A stretch of DNA of 37,043 nucleotides from Penium margaritaceum (taxonomy: Eukaryota; Streptophyta; Zygnematophyceae; Desmidiales; Peniaceae): positions 67,079 to 104,121 of the forward strand of contig SZWC01004896.1 in assembly GCA_023375785.1 (NCBI GenBank), read 5' to 3'. Positions within the stretch are counted from its first letter, which is position 1; each line of letters opens with the position of its first letter. Positions 20,701-30,675 of the stretch are shown here, piece by piece. The position numbers and the translations under genes were made by a program. The notes under the pieces are model-generated. The model did not search any database. It was not told the DNA's origin and was given only the letters and a program-made list of their open reading frames with translations.

Positions 20701-21334
20701 AAATGGAGAGCAATGCATTTTTCCTTGGACAGTCAAGACAGTCAAAGGGACATGGCAAAGGCAAGGTGGAAGGAGTAAGGTCAACAGTGAGCTGGGGCTT
20801 AATGTGCACGTGACCAAGACGGCGATGCAGGAGCTGAACAGTGTCAGGGGAGAGAGAGGGTGCGACATGAACAAGGGAGGACCCAACAGAGGTGGCACAG
20901 GGGGCAAGAAGAGGAACACGGTAAAGTTTGTCAGACTTGACACCGCGCAAGACGACGCAACCGGACGGACGAAGACGGACCGTGCCAACACCCTGACAGG
21001 CCAAGAAATCCATGCCTTGATCATCAACAGAAGGCACTGACAACAGGCTGAGCTCCAAAGACGGCACATACAGAACGTGAGGAAGAAACAGTACTCCACT
21101 GGGGCCAACAAAACGGACAACACCGATGCCCTGGACAGGGAGCAACGGGCTGGATCCAGTCCGAAGAAAGCAAACAGAGCCGGCGGGACCCAATGAGACG
21201 AATGCCGAACGAACGGACGTCATGTGGTCGGTGGCTCCTGAGTCAAGGACCAAGAAGCCACTTGAGACGCGAGTGCAAGGGAGGACGCCACAGGTGGTAA
21301 CAGTGCCAACGGAGGGAAGAGACAAAGAACACAC
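17788..21334 (-). pseudogene. pol: Pol of element B: protease, integrase, reverse transcriptase, RNase H
   Basis: Reading leftward. Protease: LVLDSGATDHMT with the Asp codon at 21244-21242, intact. Integrase: the zinc motif LLHRRLGHVH...CPFDCLDC and the core HADVMGPLPHE, NDRGGEF and SERWNRTLADG keep all three acidic residues but lie in different frames; breaks fall near 20720, at a TAG at 20518 and near 20375. Then GKLSLRGRLCPFLGVS, a Ser/Pro linker, and RT: KCKPSGALEKYKARLTAKGF. A TAG replaces Trp before ELEQM at about 19030. The first catalytic Asp is Glu (QMEVNNGFLHG) and YVDD is HVDD (18764-18753). A frameshift lies near 18835. RNase H: SDSDWAHDVDTRCHTGY, SEAEYVTLGAG, TRTKHINVEHHFV and RADFLMKAL, stop at 17788. 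RT and integrase cannot work as they stand. Confidence 0.85.
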
Positions 21335-21718
21335 AGAAAGACGGTGAGGAAGAAAGACAGCTTGTCAATGCTCGACCCACGGGACAGACGCCGACGGTGA
21401 CCCAAGAACATGGCCGGGGGGGTCCCCATGAAGAACACTGTCCATCTAACACGCAAGACCTCTGGCCAACGATGTCACACTCTAACCTCCTTGATTGCGA
21501 GGGTAAAAACATTGGAGGAGAGACTGCTCCAGTTGGCGCTTGTCGTCAACCAAGGGTACAGAAGATGGAGGAGCAGGCCCAGAGGAGGGAGGAAACCACA
21601 GTGGTGCAACGTAGGCAGGCAAAGGAGGATCGGCTTACACAGGCGCTCCATAGGGTGGCGGCCATCCCCAGGGGTACGGGACCGACGGAGCGGGCGGAAC
21701 ACCAGCGGTGGAGTACAC

Positions 21719-23037
21719 CTAAGCAGAGGAGGAGCTGGTGGAGCGAGAGGTGGTACTGGAGCTGGAGTTGGAGCTGGCGGTGGAGGAAGAGGAGCCACCG
21801 GTGCACGCCCAGTGGGCACGCATGGCGCGGGCAAGGCGGAGGTCGTCAAGGGGTGCGGGGCACGTACGAGCAGAATGCTTGGTGGATCCGTAGTTCCAGC
21901 AGACCACCTGACCAGGGACACGAGATGGAGGTTTGTCCTTGGCCTTGCCCTTGTCCTAGCCACGACCGCGTCCACGACCACGGCCCTGTGACGCAAGAGC
22001 TGTGGCCGTAGATGTGGACGGTGAAGAGGAGGTGGTGGCGGCGGATGACGAGGCAAGACAGGGAGAAGAGGAGGCAGTGGTAAGAGCGGCCATGCCGGCC
22101 ACTACTGTGCAATGGAGGCGCTTGTTCTGGAGGCTGGTCCACCACGCAGCAAGACGCTGAGCGGTGAAGTCCAAAAGCGCACCCACACCAGGCGCAGACC
22201 TGGGGGGGACCAGCTAAGAGGCAAGACGCTGCAGCTCATCAGCCTTGACATCACAAAGAAGATTGCACAGTTCGGGGATCAACCCGTCAACCATGGTGAG
22301 GACAGCAGACGGTTGCCCTGGGGCATCCTTGTCAAGCTCGCGAAGCAGCTTGAGACCGCGAGCCCACTAAGCATCAGCCGTTTCATCCGCTCGCATCAAG
22401 AGCATGTTGAATTGAATGGTGAGCACACTTCGAGCTGCCTAACCAGTGACCGTATTGCGACGACACAGAATGCTGTAAGCACCAACCGGGTCAGCCAAAA
22501 GCGAAATAGTGGGTCAGCATTGTTGGTACCGACATCGTCGACTACGGTTTCTGGCGCAACAGCAATAAGGGCACGGACGGCGCGAGCGGATTCGGTGGCA
22601 TCTGAGGTGAAAGGAGCGACTGCTGGGAACTACTACTCCCATAAGCGTTCTCCCTATGCCCAAGCGCTAAAGGGGGTCTCCGAGGAGGAGAAGGCAAGGC
22701 CAGGTGCTAGGACTGGAGGCTGGGAGAAGTACTCATGCTGGCGAGGGACAGCAGCGAGGGTTGCAGTAGAAGAGGGGTTTGCCGCAGATGAGGGGGCAGC
22801 GTTGTGTGCAGCGGATGGAGTGGACGCAGTAGCAGCACTGGTGCCAGCAATAGCAGCAGCAGAAGGGACTGACACAGCAGGGAGGTGCTTCAGCATAATG
22901 GTGGCGACCTCATCAGTAAAGGCTGTACGATTATCATTCGCGACCTTAAAGTGATCTTCAGCCCCGCGCTGAGCCTCGCGAGCAAGGTTTAGCTGACGCT
23001 ACAGGTCAGCTATGACTGATTCGTCGTCACCAGGCAT
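21719..23037 (-). pseudogene. gag: Gag of element B
   Basis: The ATG at 23037 opens MPGDDESVIADL, with a TAG at 23001-22999 probably from CAG, then a coiled-coil-like stretch and an Ala/Pro/Ser linker. TAG codons at 22656-22654 and nearby interrupt ETPFSAWA*GERLWE, the counterpart of A gag VCFSAWTQGEHLWEYY. The capsid core continues in shifted frames. At 22186-21956 WWTSLQNKRLHCTVVAGMAAL, a Ser/Thr linker and an RG-rich GRGRGRGRG run match A. The zinc knuckle CWNYGSTKHSARTC (about 21900) has Tyr for the second Cys. Gag would package RNA, but this copy cannot encode an intact protein. Confidence 0.8.
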
Positions 23038-23231
23038 GGTGACGATGACGAGGACCTGCCCAAAAAAAATTTACAGAGTTTCAACAACCTCGGTGGGCGT
23101 GGGAAAACTGGGATGCCCAAGGCACGTGGGAGCTGTGCTACAGGACAACCCGACCCCGATGAGACACAGAAGCCACCACACAGAAGGGAGAGGCAAAGAA
23201 CCAGCAGAAGAGGCAGGTGCACAGAGAACCC

Positions 23232-23720
23232 TCATGCACGAGGAGGAGGTGAGGGGGTGTGAAGAAGGGCAAGTGGTGGAACAGCAGCAGCTGTAGCAGC
23301 AGAGAGGACGAAATCTGTGGACGCAACTGGCACTACTAGGACAAGAACAGCAGTGGTAACTGCAGCCCCCACAGTAGCAATGGCTGCTGTGATGGAGACA
23401 GCAGCTGTAACGAGGTTGGTGGCGGCAGATGGTGTAAAAGCAGCTGATGTGACGGCAGTGGCGGTGGAGGTGGCGGAAGCAACGGGTGAAACAACGATTG
23501 TGGCAGAGGCCGTATCAAAGGCAACGGCAGATGCAGTAGTAGCAATTTGAGTGCCAAAACATGCAGCCCCTACAGCAATTGGCCCGGCGATCACCGCTGC
23601 CTCAGTGTAAGACTCCGTTGCTCGCCCCGCCAAAGTGGAGGCGGCGGCAACAAATGTGGCGGCAGTGGCAGTGACAGTGTCTATGGCAGCCGTGGCAGCA
23701 CGCGTCTGAGAGAGAGGTGA
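23232..23720 (-). CDS. Pre-gag alanine-rich ORF of element B
   Basis: A minus-strand frame, open from about 23720 without an ATG at its very start, encodes an Ala/Thr/Val-rich protein. Its segment GRATESYTEAAVIAGPIAVGA, then SAVAFDTASATIVVS, parallels the pre-gag ORF of element A at 7259-7774. It ends about 195 bases before gag, nearly the same distance as in A. An upstream frame (24043-23681) overlaps in another phase, so the true start may need a frameshift correction or splicing. Conserved position and character in two elements support an element-encoded product. Function unknown. Confidence 0.45.
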   Translation of the reverse strand, partial: SPLSQTRAATAAIDTVTATAATFVAAASTLAGRATESYTEAAVIAGPIAVGAACFGTQIATTASAVAFDTASATIVVSPVASATSTATAVTSAAFTPSAATNLVTAAVSITAAIATVGAAVTTAVLVLVVPVASTDFVLSAATAAAVPPLALLHTPSPPPRA

Positions 23721-24121
23721 ACAGCGTCCTGGTGCAGCAGTACTCGTAAGTTTGATGCAGTAGCGTCTGTCTCAGGGGCAGAGCGCTGCTGAAACCCCCC
23801 AGGAGAGTAGGAATGTGAGGGGCTTACCAAGCGTTGTGCCACACTTGCAGATGATGGTGCGGCCGTGTTGCACTCAGGAGAGGGTCGATGGCGGACGGGA
23901 CCATCCTCGTAGCGCTCACACGATGGTGCCGTGACTGGTATCTTGCAGTGAACCAGGGTGGCTGTGAGCACCACCCAAGTGGTGCCGTTGGTGTAGTTGA
24001 AAGGGTGCAGCTGCGACGGCCGCGGCTGCTGCTCCTGTTGCACACCCCGCTATACTGCTACTAGGGATGTAGCAGCGGTTGAAAACAGCAGGAGGACAGT
24101 CGTTGCTAACAATGGTGCAAG
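23721..24121 (-). other. Leader of element B, gag-proximal part
   Basis: It lies between the C insertion and the pre-gag ORF. It includes a frame reading MQQEQQPRPSQLHPF from 24043. It continues on the far side of C at 33631-34080. The last five bases (GCAAG, 24117-24121) are the left target copy of C. Confidence 0.6.
24117..24121. repeat. Target-site duplication of C, left copy (GCAAG)
   Basis: GCAAG abuts the C 5' LTR; GCGAG follows the 3' LTR at 33631-33635. One base differs. Confidence 0.55.
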
Positions 24122-24975
24122 CGTTGGTTTTTGTGCATCTCTAATTGTACTATGTTGTGTCCTCCCTGCTTTTGTACATCGGCGTGCAGATGACTGACGG
24201 CGAGACTTGACGCCGTTGGAGTGTCTCTCGGTGGAGCCAACGCACGCTGAGGCCTACTCACCCCTTGCTGGAGCCACCTCCCTCTGGCGATGCACTCAGC
24301 TCCATCGGTAGGCCTCCTCGTTGGTCGGGCCACCGATGGTCACTACCACTGCAGATGCTTTCTGCATGCACCTAGCGCTATGTCTGGCTGTGGCATTGCA
24401 TCTGCAGCATCATGCGGTACCTAGGGTCCATGTCTCTTGCTGTATGGCCCTGTTTGGCATCGTTCACTGTCGTAGGCACTGCCTGGATTCAGGCAGCCAT
24501 AACTCTTTCCTGCAATTTTTCTAGCTGATTCTGACCGCACGACTGCATTTGCAACGGCAGTATTATGGTATTGTCCAGTTTTCAGGCAGAACGGACTACG
24601 CCCAGGTTGTGGGCTGTCGGGCGTTTGGAAGGGCTCATCGAGAAAACCCAGCCTGCCAGAAAACAGGTCCTAGACTGTTTTCTGATTGGCTCGTTAGCTG
24701 AGTTACAAGTTCTGCACTAGTGGGGGGGAGCTAGAATTTGGAGGGGTCTCCCATTGATGCTTATTCTTCATTCCTAATCGGTCACTTTCAGTTTTTAGCT
24801 GCTTTCTGGCACTAACACTGGCGCACACATTTCTTAGTAACAAACCTAGAGCTTCCAGACGTGGACTCTAGAGCAGCAAACTGAGGGGCCGGCAGACGTA
24901 AGCAACGAGGGTGGAAGCCCGCACGCTGCATCAACAATGCATGCTGCCCCAACCTGCTGCCTAGGTTTTCTAGCT
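24122..24975 (+). repeat. 5' LTR of element C
   Basis: It begins CGTTGGTTTTTGTGC and ends CCTAGGTTTTCTAGCT before the primer site, 854 bases. It aligns with 32373-33630 once the duplicated block around N 32792 is removed. Ends are not TG...CA. Confidence 0.85.
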
Positions 24976-24988
24976 TGGTATCAGAGCC
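24976..24988 (+). promoter_or_regulatory. Primer-binding site of element C
   Basis: TGGTATCAGAGCC follows the LTR directly and is the standard plant copia site complementary to initiator Met-tRNA. Confidence 0.88.
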
Positions 24989-26128
24989 ACGGCGTAGCAG
25001 CAGCATCAGAAGACTAGCGTACAGGTGCCAGACAACACGGACCCCCATACGCGCCAGTGCAGGGGAAATGCAGCCAAAATATTTCGGCGGCACTAATCCC
25101 CACACATGATGCGAGGAGGTGAGCGGCAGGCCGCATCCAACACCTACGGGCGATGACGCACGGTGCAACGTCACCAGAGTGTAGTGGCTGGTACCAGCAC
25201 GTAGGAGCAGCAGTCTGCAACAGCGGTAGCCGTAGGCAACAGCAGCGAGCAGTGGCAATTGTGACGAGCAACAGCTGCGTGCAACAGCAACAGCAAGCAG
25301 AAGCAGTAGCTCCCAGCACCCTACAACAGCAGTAGCCCGCAACAGCAGCTCGCAGCACTAGCAGCCCGCAGCAGCAGCTCGCAACAGTAGCAGCTCGTAA
25401 CAGCAGCGAGCACCATCGGCAGCAAGCAACAGCTGCAGTAGCGTGTAATAGACGCAGCAACGAGCCGTAACAATAGCCAGCTACAGCAGCAGCTCTAGCG
25501 AGCAGCTGCCAGCAATGGTTGCTGCTGTTTGCTGCCCGTAGCAAGCGAGCAGCAAGCAGCATCCCGCTAATACCAGTGAGCAACAGCATGCTGCCAGCGA
25601 GCAGCAGCTCCCTGCCAGCGAGCAGCAGCCCGCTGCTCGTAGCTAGTAGAGGGCAGCTGCCCGCTATGACAGACAAGAAAAAGGGAAAAAACACAAGGAG
25701 AAAACATCCCCCACCCCACAAGCTTTGCTACCACGGCTACAGGAGCTGCCTTTGTTGCTGCGACCCCAACAGCAGCCGCAGTAGCCCGCAGCAATAGCAG
25801 TTGCTGCTCCAACTGCAGCCGCAGCAGCAGCAGCAGCAATAACAGCAGTCGCGGCAGTAGCAGCAGTAGCAGTTGCTACAACAGCAGCAGCAGTAGTGGC
25901 TGTAGCAGTAGCAGCAGTAGCAGCAACACCAACCGCAGTAGTAGCAACAACAGCACCAACAACAGCAGCAGCAACAACAATAGCAGCAGCAGCAACAATA
26001 GCACCAACAGTAGGTGTAACAGCGACCCCAACAACCGCCACTACTGACGTCAGCATCCCGCTGCTGATGTCACTGCTGACGTCATCAACTCACAAAACAA
26101 ACCAAACAAAACAAAAGGGCATCACACC
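24989..26128 (+). other. Leader of element C with a long CAG/GCA-rich tract
   Basis: From about 25180 to 26040 nearly every third codon-length word is CAG, GCA, AGC or a one-base variant (TAG, CAA, GTA). It yields Ala-rich frames on both strands. TGACGTCA-like words cluster at 26044-26085. An A-rich stretch (AAACAAACCAAACAAAACAA) precedes the gag ATG. The leaders of E, F and D share this design. Confidence 0.75.
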
Positions 26129-27861
26129 ATGGCTGGTAGTCCCACTGCGGAGGGGTCCTCCTCTATTGGGGGGACCCCCACCCTCCCTTTCTTGCAGCGG
26201 CTGTAGCAGCAGCAGCAGTAAGAGTAGCAGAGCAGCAGCAATAGCAGCAGCAGCAGCAGTAGCAACAGCAGCAAGAATGGCAGCAAGAGCAATAGCACTA
26301 GCAGCAACAGCAAAAACAAGAACAGTAGGAGCAGCAGGAGCAGCAGGAGCTGTAGCAACAGTAGGATCAGCAGCAGCAGCGAAAGAAACAGTAGCAATAG
26401 CAACAGTAGGAGGAGTTGCAGCGGCAGTAGCCCTCTTGTATCGTTGGCAACAATCGTGACCCACTCGCTGCTCTTCAGCAACATCTCGCCGCCCTGACGC
26501 AGCAACTTGCAGCACTGCAGCCGTTGGCCTCTCAGACTGCCCCCAATGTGCCGCCATCCTTCACCCCTCTAGGGCACGCCAGCCCAGCTGTGTCTGCTGC
26601 CACGCACTACCTTGCGTAGCAGCAGACTCAGCACCAGCAACAGACAGTGACCTCCGTCCTTGGCCCCACTCTGGGTGCCGCCCGCAGGCAAAAGGACCTT
26701 GAGACGTCGCCGCTGCCGCTTCAGGCCAGCGAGCACTTCCGGAGCTGGGAGCTCAGCTTCCGGATCTGGGCGCACGGTGGGGGCCTGTGGGCATACTACA
26801 TCATGCCGTATGATGCCACCTTGTTCGACCAGTTTTATGATGCTGGTTGTGCCGCCCGTGCTTTAGTCCCTGTCGCCCCTCCGGCTTCCCGCCTCACCCT
26901 CGAGCCCTTCTTAGGCGACTTCACCGCTAGCGCCATCCCAGACCCTGCAACCACGTGGCACGTCCTCACTCGTCCCCATCGCCTGTCCAGCAAGGCTGAG
27001 ACCAGCTGCCTGGTACGGGAGCTCAACTCCCTGCACATGGGGGAGACCGAGACGGTCACCTCCTTCTGGCAGCGGGCGGAGGACATCCTTCGTCGCCTCT
27101 AGACCTCTGCCCCTCCCTCTCTGGCCGTGATCCACACCATCAAGCGCAGAGCCACCGATGCGTACACGGACGTCTTCGTCCACTACCCTCACGGCGTCCT
27201 CTCCACCATGGCGGCCCAGGGCACCCTCATGCCCTGGGCATACCAGGTCTTCCTCCGAATTGAGGAAGCTCTTCTGGAGTCCCGACTCCAGCGTATAGAG
27301 GCGGTCGCCTCCCCTGCCTTCGCCGCCCCTGCTGTCGCCTCTGTGGCCATCGCCTCCCCCGCCGCATCTACCTCATCATCGTTGGGGAAGAAGAAGCGTC
27401 GGAACAAGAAAGGCAAGGGTTAGCAGCACCCGTCGACCAGGTCCAACGGTAGCGGCTCGGTCTGCCACAACTGTGGCCGGCCTGGGCACGGGTGGTACAC
27501 GTGCCCTCTACCGACGGACGAGGCGCACGTCAGCGCCACCATGCATCGCCAGCATGAGTGCCATCTCACCTCTGCCACCGTAGCTGTCGTCGGTTCTGAC
27601 ACCTCGGCCTCGTCCAGTAGCTCCACCACTCCGGTTGCCTCGCCAGTCCCGCCACCACCAGCACCGTAGCCGTCGGCGCCGGCACAGTCATCCTTCTATC
27701 CGTGCTCCGGCGCTATCACCCCGCACTCCGTCTACACTCCCCGGCCATCCTCCTGTGAGTGCCAGCTCGATTAGTTCATCGCGCTCCAGCTCGGCCTGCC
27801 TCGCCCTCCTCCCCAGGGAAGTACGAGTTGCATCACTTCTTGCTCTCCTTTTCAGCCCTGC
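26129..27861 (+). pseudogene. gag: Gag of element C, six or more TAG interruptions
   Basis: The ATG at 26129 gives MAGSPTAEGSSSIGG, then a TAG within a glutamine/serine repeat tract (to about 26430) where the frame also changes. The main frame then runs to the protease with TAG codons at 26428, 26617, 27100, 27421, 27667 and 27772, all in contexts where CAG would fit. Recognisable parts: ALQQHLAALTQQLAALQ (coiled coil, about 26470-26530), capsid core SWELSFRIWAHGGGLWAYY, LVRELNSLHMGETETVTSFW, FVHYPHGVLSTMAAQG and RIEEALLESRL, then a Lys/Arg run. The CCHC zinc knuckle CHNCGRPGHGWYTC (27464-27505) is intact. Loss of function is through point nonsense changes, not deletion. Confidence 0.83.
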
Positions 27862-29456
27862 ATGACTAAGATTGAGCTACGGTCGTGCCCCGTTTCCTCG
27901 TCCGTCTCGTCGTCTCTCATGGTCTCCGCTACCCCTTCCCATGACAACGTTGCTTGGTTTGATGATTGGCAGTCTCAGTTCGCGTCTCCTTCCACAGCGT
28001 CCCTTGCTTGCTGCCATGTGACCGTTAGCGATCTAGCGACCCCGGTCAAGGACTCTGCTGAGACATGGATCATCGACTCCGTGGCCACGCATCACATGAC
28101 CGCCTCTCTTGAGGCCTTTAGTATGCTCGGTCCTGTAGGCAATGTCTCCGGTGTCCGGACAGGCTCTGGCCAGGTGTTGCCTGTCCATGGTGTTGGCGTC
28201 GTTGGTTTCCGTGGTCCCTCCGATGACATCTTTCTGACCGATGTCCTTTTCATCCCTGGTCTTGAGCTCAGCCTACTGTCCGTCACTGCCCTTGACCACA
28301 TGAGCACGGACGTTGTGGACTCGCGTGGTGTTGGCACGGTATCATTGCGTCCGTCCGGTCTTGTTGTACTGCACGCCACCGCCGGTGGCAACCTGTGGCA
28401 TGTACCTCGCCTCTCCTCCTCTCCTTCCGTCTCCTCACCGTTGGCCGCCACAGGCCATGTGTTTGTCGTCAATACACTTTCTCCTCAGAACACTTGCCTC
28501 TTGCACCGCCGCCGCGGCCATGTCTACTCTGCCGCCGTAGACAGCATGCTCCGCACCCAGCCGGCCAAGGGCCTTGACCCGAGACTTTCCTCCTCCTGTA
28601 CCCCACTGAGTGCATTGACTGCGCTCAGGGGAAGATGCACCGGTCCACATACCCCTTGTCTTCCTCCCATGCGTCCGCCCCTCTCGACCTTGTCCACTCG
28701 GAAGTATGGGTCCTCTCCCCACCGAGTCTCTCGGCAAGCATGGTCCCTATGTCATCACCCTTACTGACGACTATTCTCGCTACCGCTCGGTCTTCTGCCT
28801 TCGGCAGAAGAGCGATGTCACCCACGCCATCCAGGACTGGCTTGTCCTTGCGGAGCGCGAGTGTGGCCGCTCTCTCCACCGTTTATGGTCCGATCGCGGT
28901 GGTGAGTACATGGGTGAGGCCACAACCTTTCTCGCCTCCCGTGGCATCCACCATGAGACGTTCGCGCTCTACACGCCCACCCAGAATAGTGTCTCCAAAC
29001 GGTGGAACCATACCATGGCCGACGACGTCCCCACCATGCGCGTCGAGTCTAATCTCTCTGATGGCTTCTATTTTGAAGCCATGGCCTACATGACCTGGGT
29101 CTGGAACCAGATTCCCCATGATCCCCTTCCTCGCCAGTCCACGCCGTACCAGCATTGGTGCGGTCGGCGAGCTGACCTCCGTCCAGCTCGCATCTGGGGC
29201 TGCGTGGCCGTTGTGTGGGTGCCCGCCCCATAACAAGGTGGCAAGCTCGCCCCCCGCGGACGTCGCTGCACCTTCCTCGGGGTCTCTCGTCAATCTAAGG
29301 CCTGACGTTTCTGGGATCCCTCCTGGCACTGCATCGTTGAGTCCCGGGCTGCCCTCTTGTTCGAGGACATGTTTCCTCACCACCTCATTTGCTCAAGCTC
29401 ATCCGTGTCCATCCCGTTGCATGGGGGAGTGGTCAGTACGTCCTTCATCTTGCCGC
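27862..29456 (+). pseudogene. pol: Protease and integrase of element C
   Basis: In frame with gag. Protease WIIDSVATHHMT at 28066-28101 has Val for the Gly of the D-S/T-G active site, which should abolish activity. The integrase zinc-binding half LLHRRRGHVYSA (about 28500) is in this frame. The ECIDCAQGK half lies in the next frame (28620-28650), and the core resumes in a third from about 28700. In the core the first Asp is Glu (HSEVW), the second is kept (SDRGGEY, about 28890), and the catalytic Glu is Lys (VSKRWNHT, about 29000). TAA at 29231 and TGA at 29303 interrupt the C-terminal part (RGRRCTFLGVSRQSKA). Three of the key residues are changed, so integration by this copy is not expected. 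Confidence 0.85.
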
Positions 29457-29496
29457 TTCCGGGTGACACATCCCTTAGTCCCTCTGAGCCAGCAGC

Positions 29497-30100
29497 CCCA
29501 GTCTTGGCCGCTGGTCCCTCCGAGCCGGTAGCTCCAGTCGCGTCTACAGGTCCCTCCGAGCTAGCAAACCCCATCGCGTCCATTGGTCCCTCCAAGCCGG
29601 CAGTCCTAGTTGTGTCCACTGGTCCCTCCGGGCCAGCAGCCGTTGCGTCCGCTGGTCCGTCCAAGCCGGCAGCCCCAGTCGCGTCCGCTGGTTCCTCCGG
29701 GCCGCCAGCCCTAGTCGTGTCCGCTGGTCCCTCCGAGCCGGTAGCCCTAGTCCCGTCCGCTTGCTCCTCCGGGCCGGCAACCCCAGTCACGTCTGCTGGT
29801 CCCTCTCGGCCAGTAGCCCTAGTCGCGTCCGCTGGTCCCTCCCGGCCATCAACCCCAGTCGCGTCTGTGGGTCCCTCCGAGCCGGCAGCCCCAGTCGCGT
29901 CCGCTGGTCCCTCTGGGTCGGCAGCCCCAGTTGCGTCCGCTGGTCCCTCCGGACTAGCAGCCCCAGTAATTTCTGCTAGTCCTTCCAAACCGGCAGCCCT
30001 AGTTACGTCCGCTGGCCCCTCTGGGCCAGCAGCTCCAGTCGCTCCAGTTGGGCCAACAGCCTCAGTTACATCCACGGCCCCCTCCGGGCCAGCAACCCCA
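29497..30100 (+). repeat. 36-bp tandem repeat coding about 16 units of GPSxPxxPVASA
   Basis: Between integrase and RT of C the frame from 29357 encodes consecutive 12-residue units such as GPSEPVAPVAST, GPSKPAAPVASA, GPSRPVALVASA and GPSGPAAPVAPV. Units vary at several positions but keep the period and the frame. The linker between integrase and RT is normally variable in copia elements. Here it has expanded as a coding minisatellite. The antisense strand gives a collagen-like frame, which is a by-product. Confidence 0.85.
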
Positions 30101-30166
30101 TCCGCCTCCATTGTCCCGGCAGACTCAGTGCCATTGCCTGCTCTGCCATGCTACACGCGTGGCCCA

Positions 30167-30675
30167 GGCAGCAGCCTCTGACCCAGACCGTCGGTGAGCG
30201 CGCAGACCGTCGCATCGCGCTCCATGGAGCCTCGACCCCCCGTGGCTCCACGTGTCTCCTCCACTCCCATGGTCGTGAGTGGGGATCTTGGCACCAAGGC
30301 CCTCGGCTTGACCACCTCGGCCATCATTACAGACCTTCATCCGGGCTCCGCACTGGGCTACGCCATGCTTCATCATGAGCATCGGTACGATGTCGTGGCT
30401 ATACTCGCGCGCATCCCACCNGGCAGCAGCCTCTGACCCAGACCGTCGGTGAGCGCGCAGATCGTCGCATCGCGCTCCATGGAGCCTCGACCCCCCGTGG
30501 CTCCACGTGTCTCCTCCACTCCCATGGTCGTGAGTGGGGATCTTGGCACCAAGGCCCTCGGCTTGACCACCTCGGCCATCATTACAGACCTTCATCCGGG
30601 CTCCGCACTGGGCTACGCCATGCTTCATCATGAGCATCGGTACGCTGTCGTGGCTATACTCGCGCGCATCCCACC
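30167..30675 (+). repeat. Direct duplication of about 254 bases around a single N (probable assembly artefact)
   Basis: Positions 30167-30420 and 30422-30675 are nearly identical and are separated by the lone N at 30421. They cover the start of the RT-proximal linker of C. As at 10190 and 32792, this fits unmerged contig ends. Confidence 0.85.

Noticed and set aside
21397..22011. Plus-strand 204-codon and 193-codon Arg/Gly-rich frames
   Set aside because: They are antisense to the B gag linker and RG-rich region, which has homologous sense coding in element A.
25180..26040. CRISPR-like or satellite array
   Set aside because: There are no spacers and no fixed-length unit; it is a degenerate trinucleotide tract in a eukaryotic retroelement leader.
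25664..26056. Long alanine/valine-rich minus-strand frames as host proteins
   Set aside because: They are by-products of the CAG/GCA trinucleotide tract in the C leader, which gives open frames on both strands.
29377..30111. Minus-strand 244-codon collagen-like frame (GPEGPADATGAA-type repeats)
   Set aside because: It is the exact antisense of the 36-bp coding repeat of element C; the sense frame is continuous with pol.
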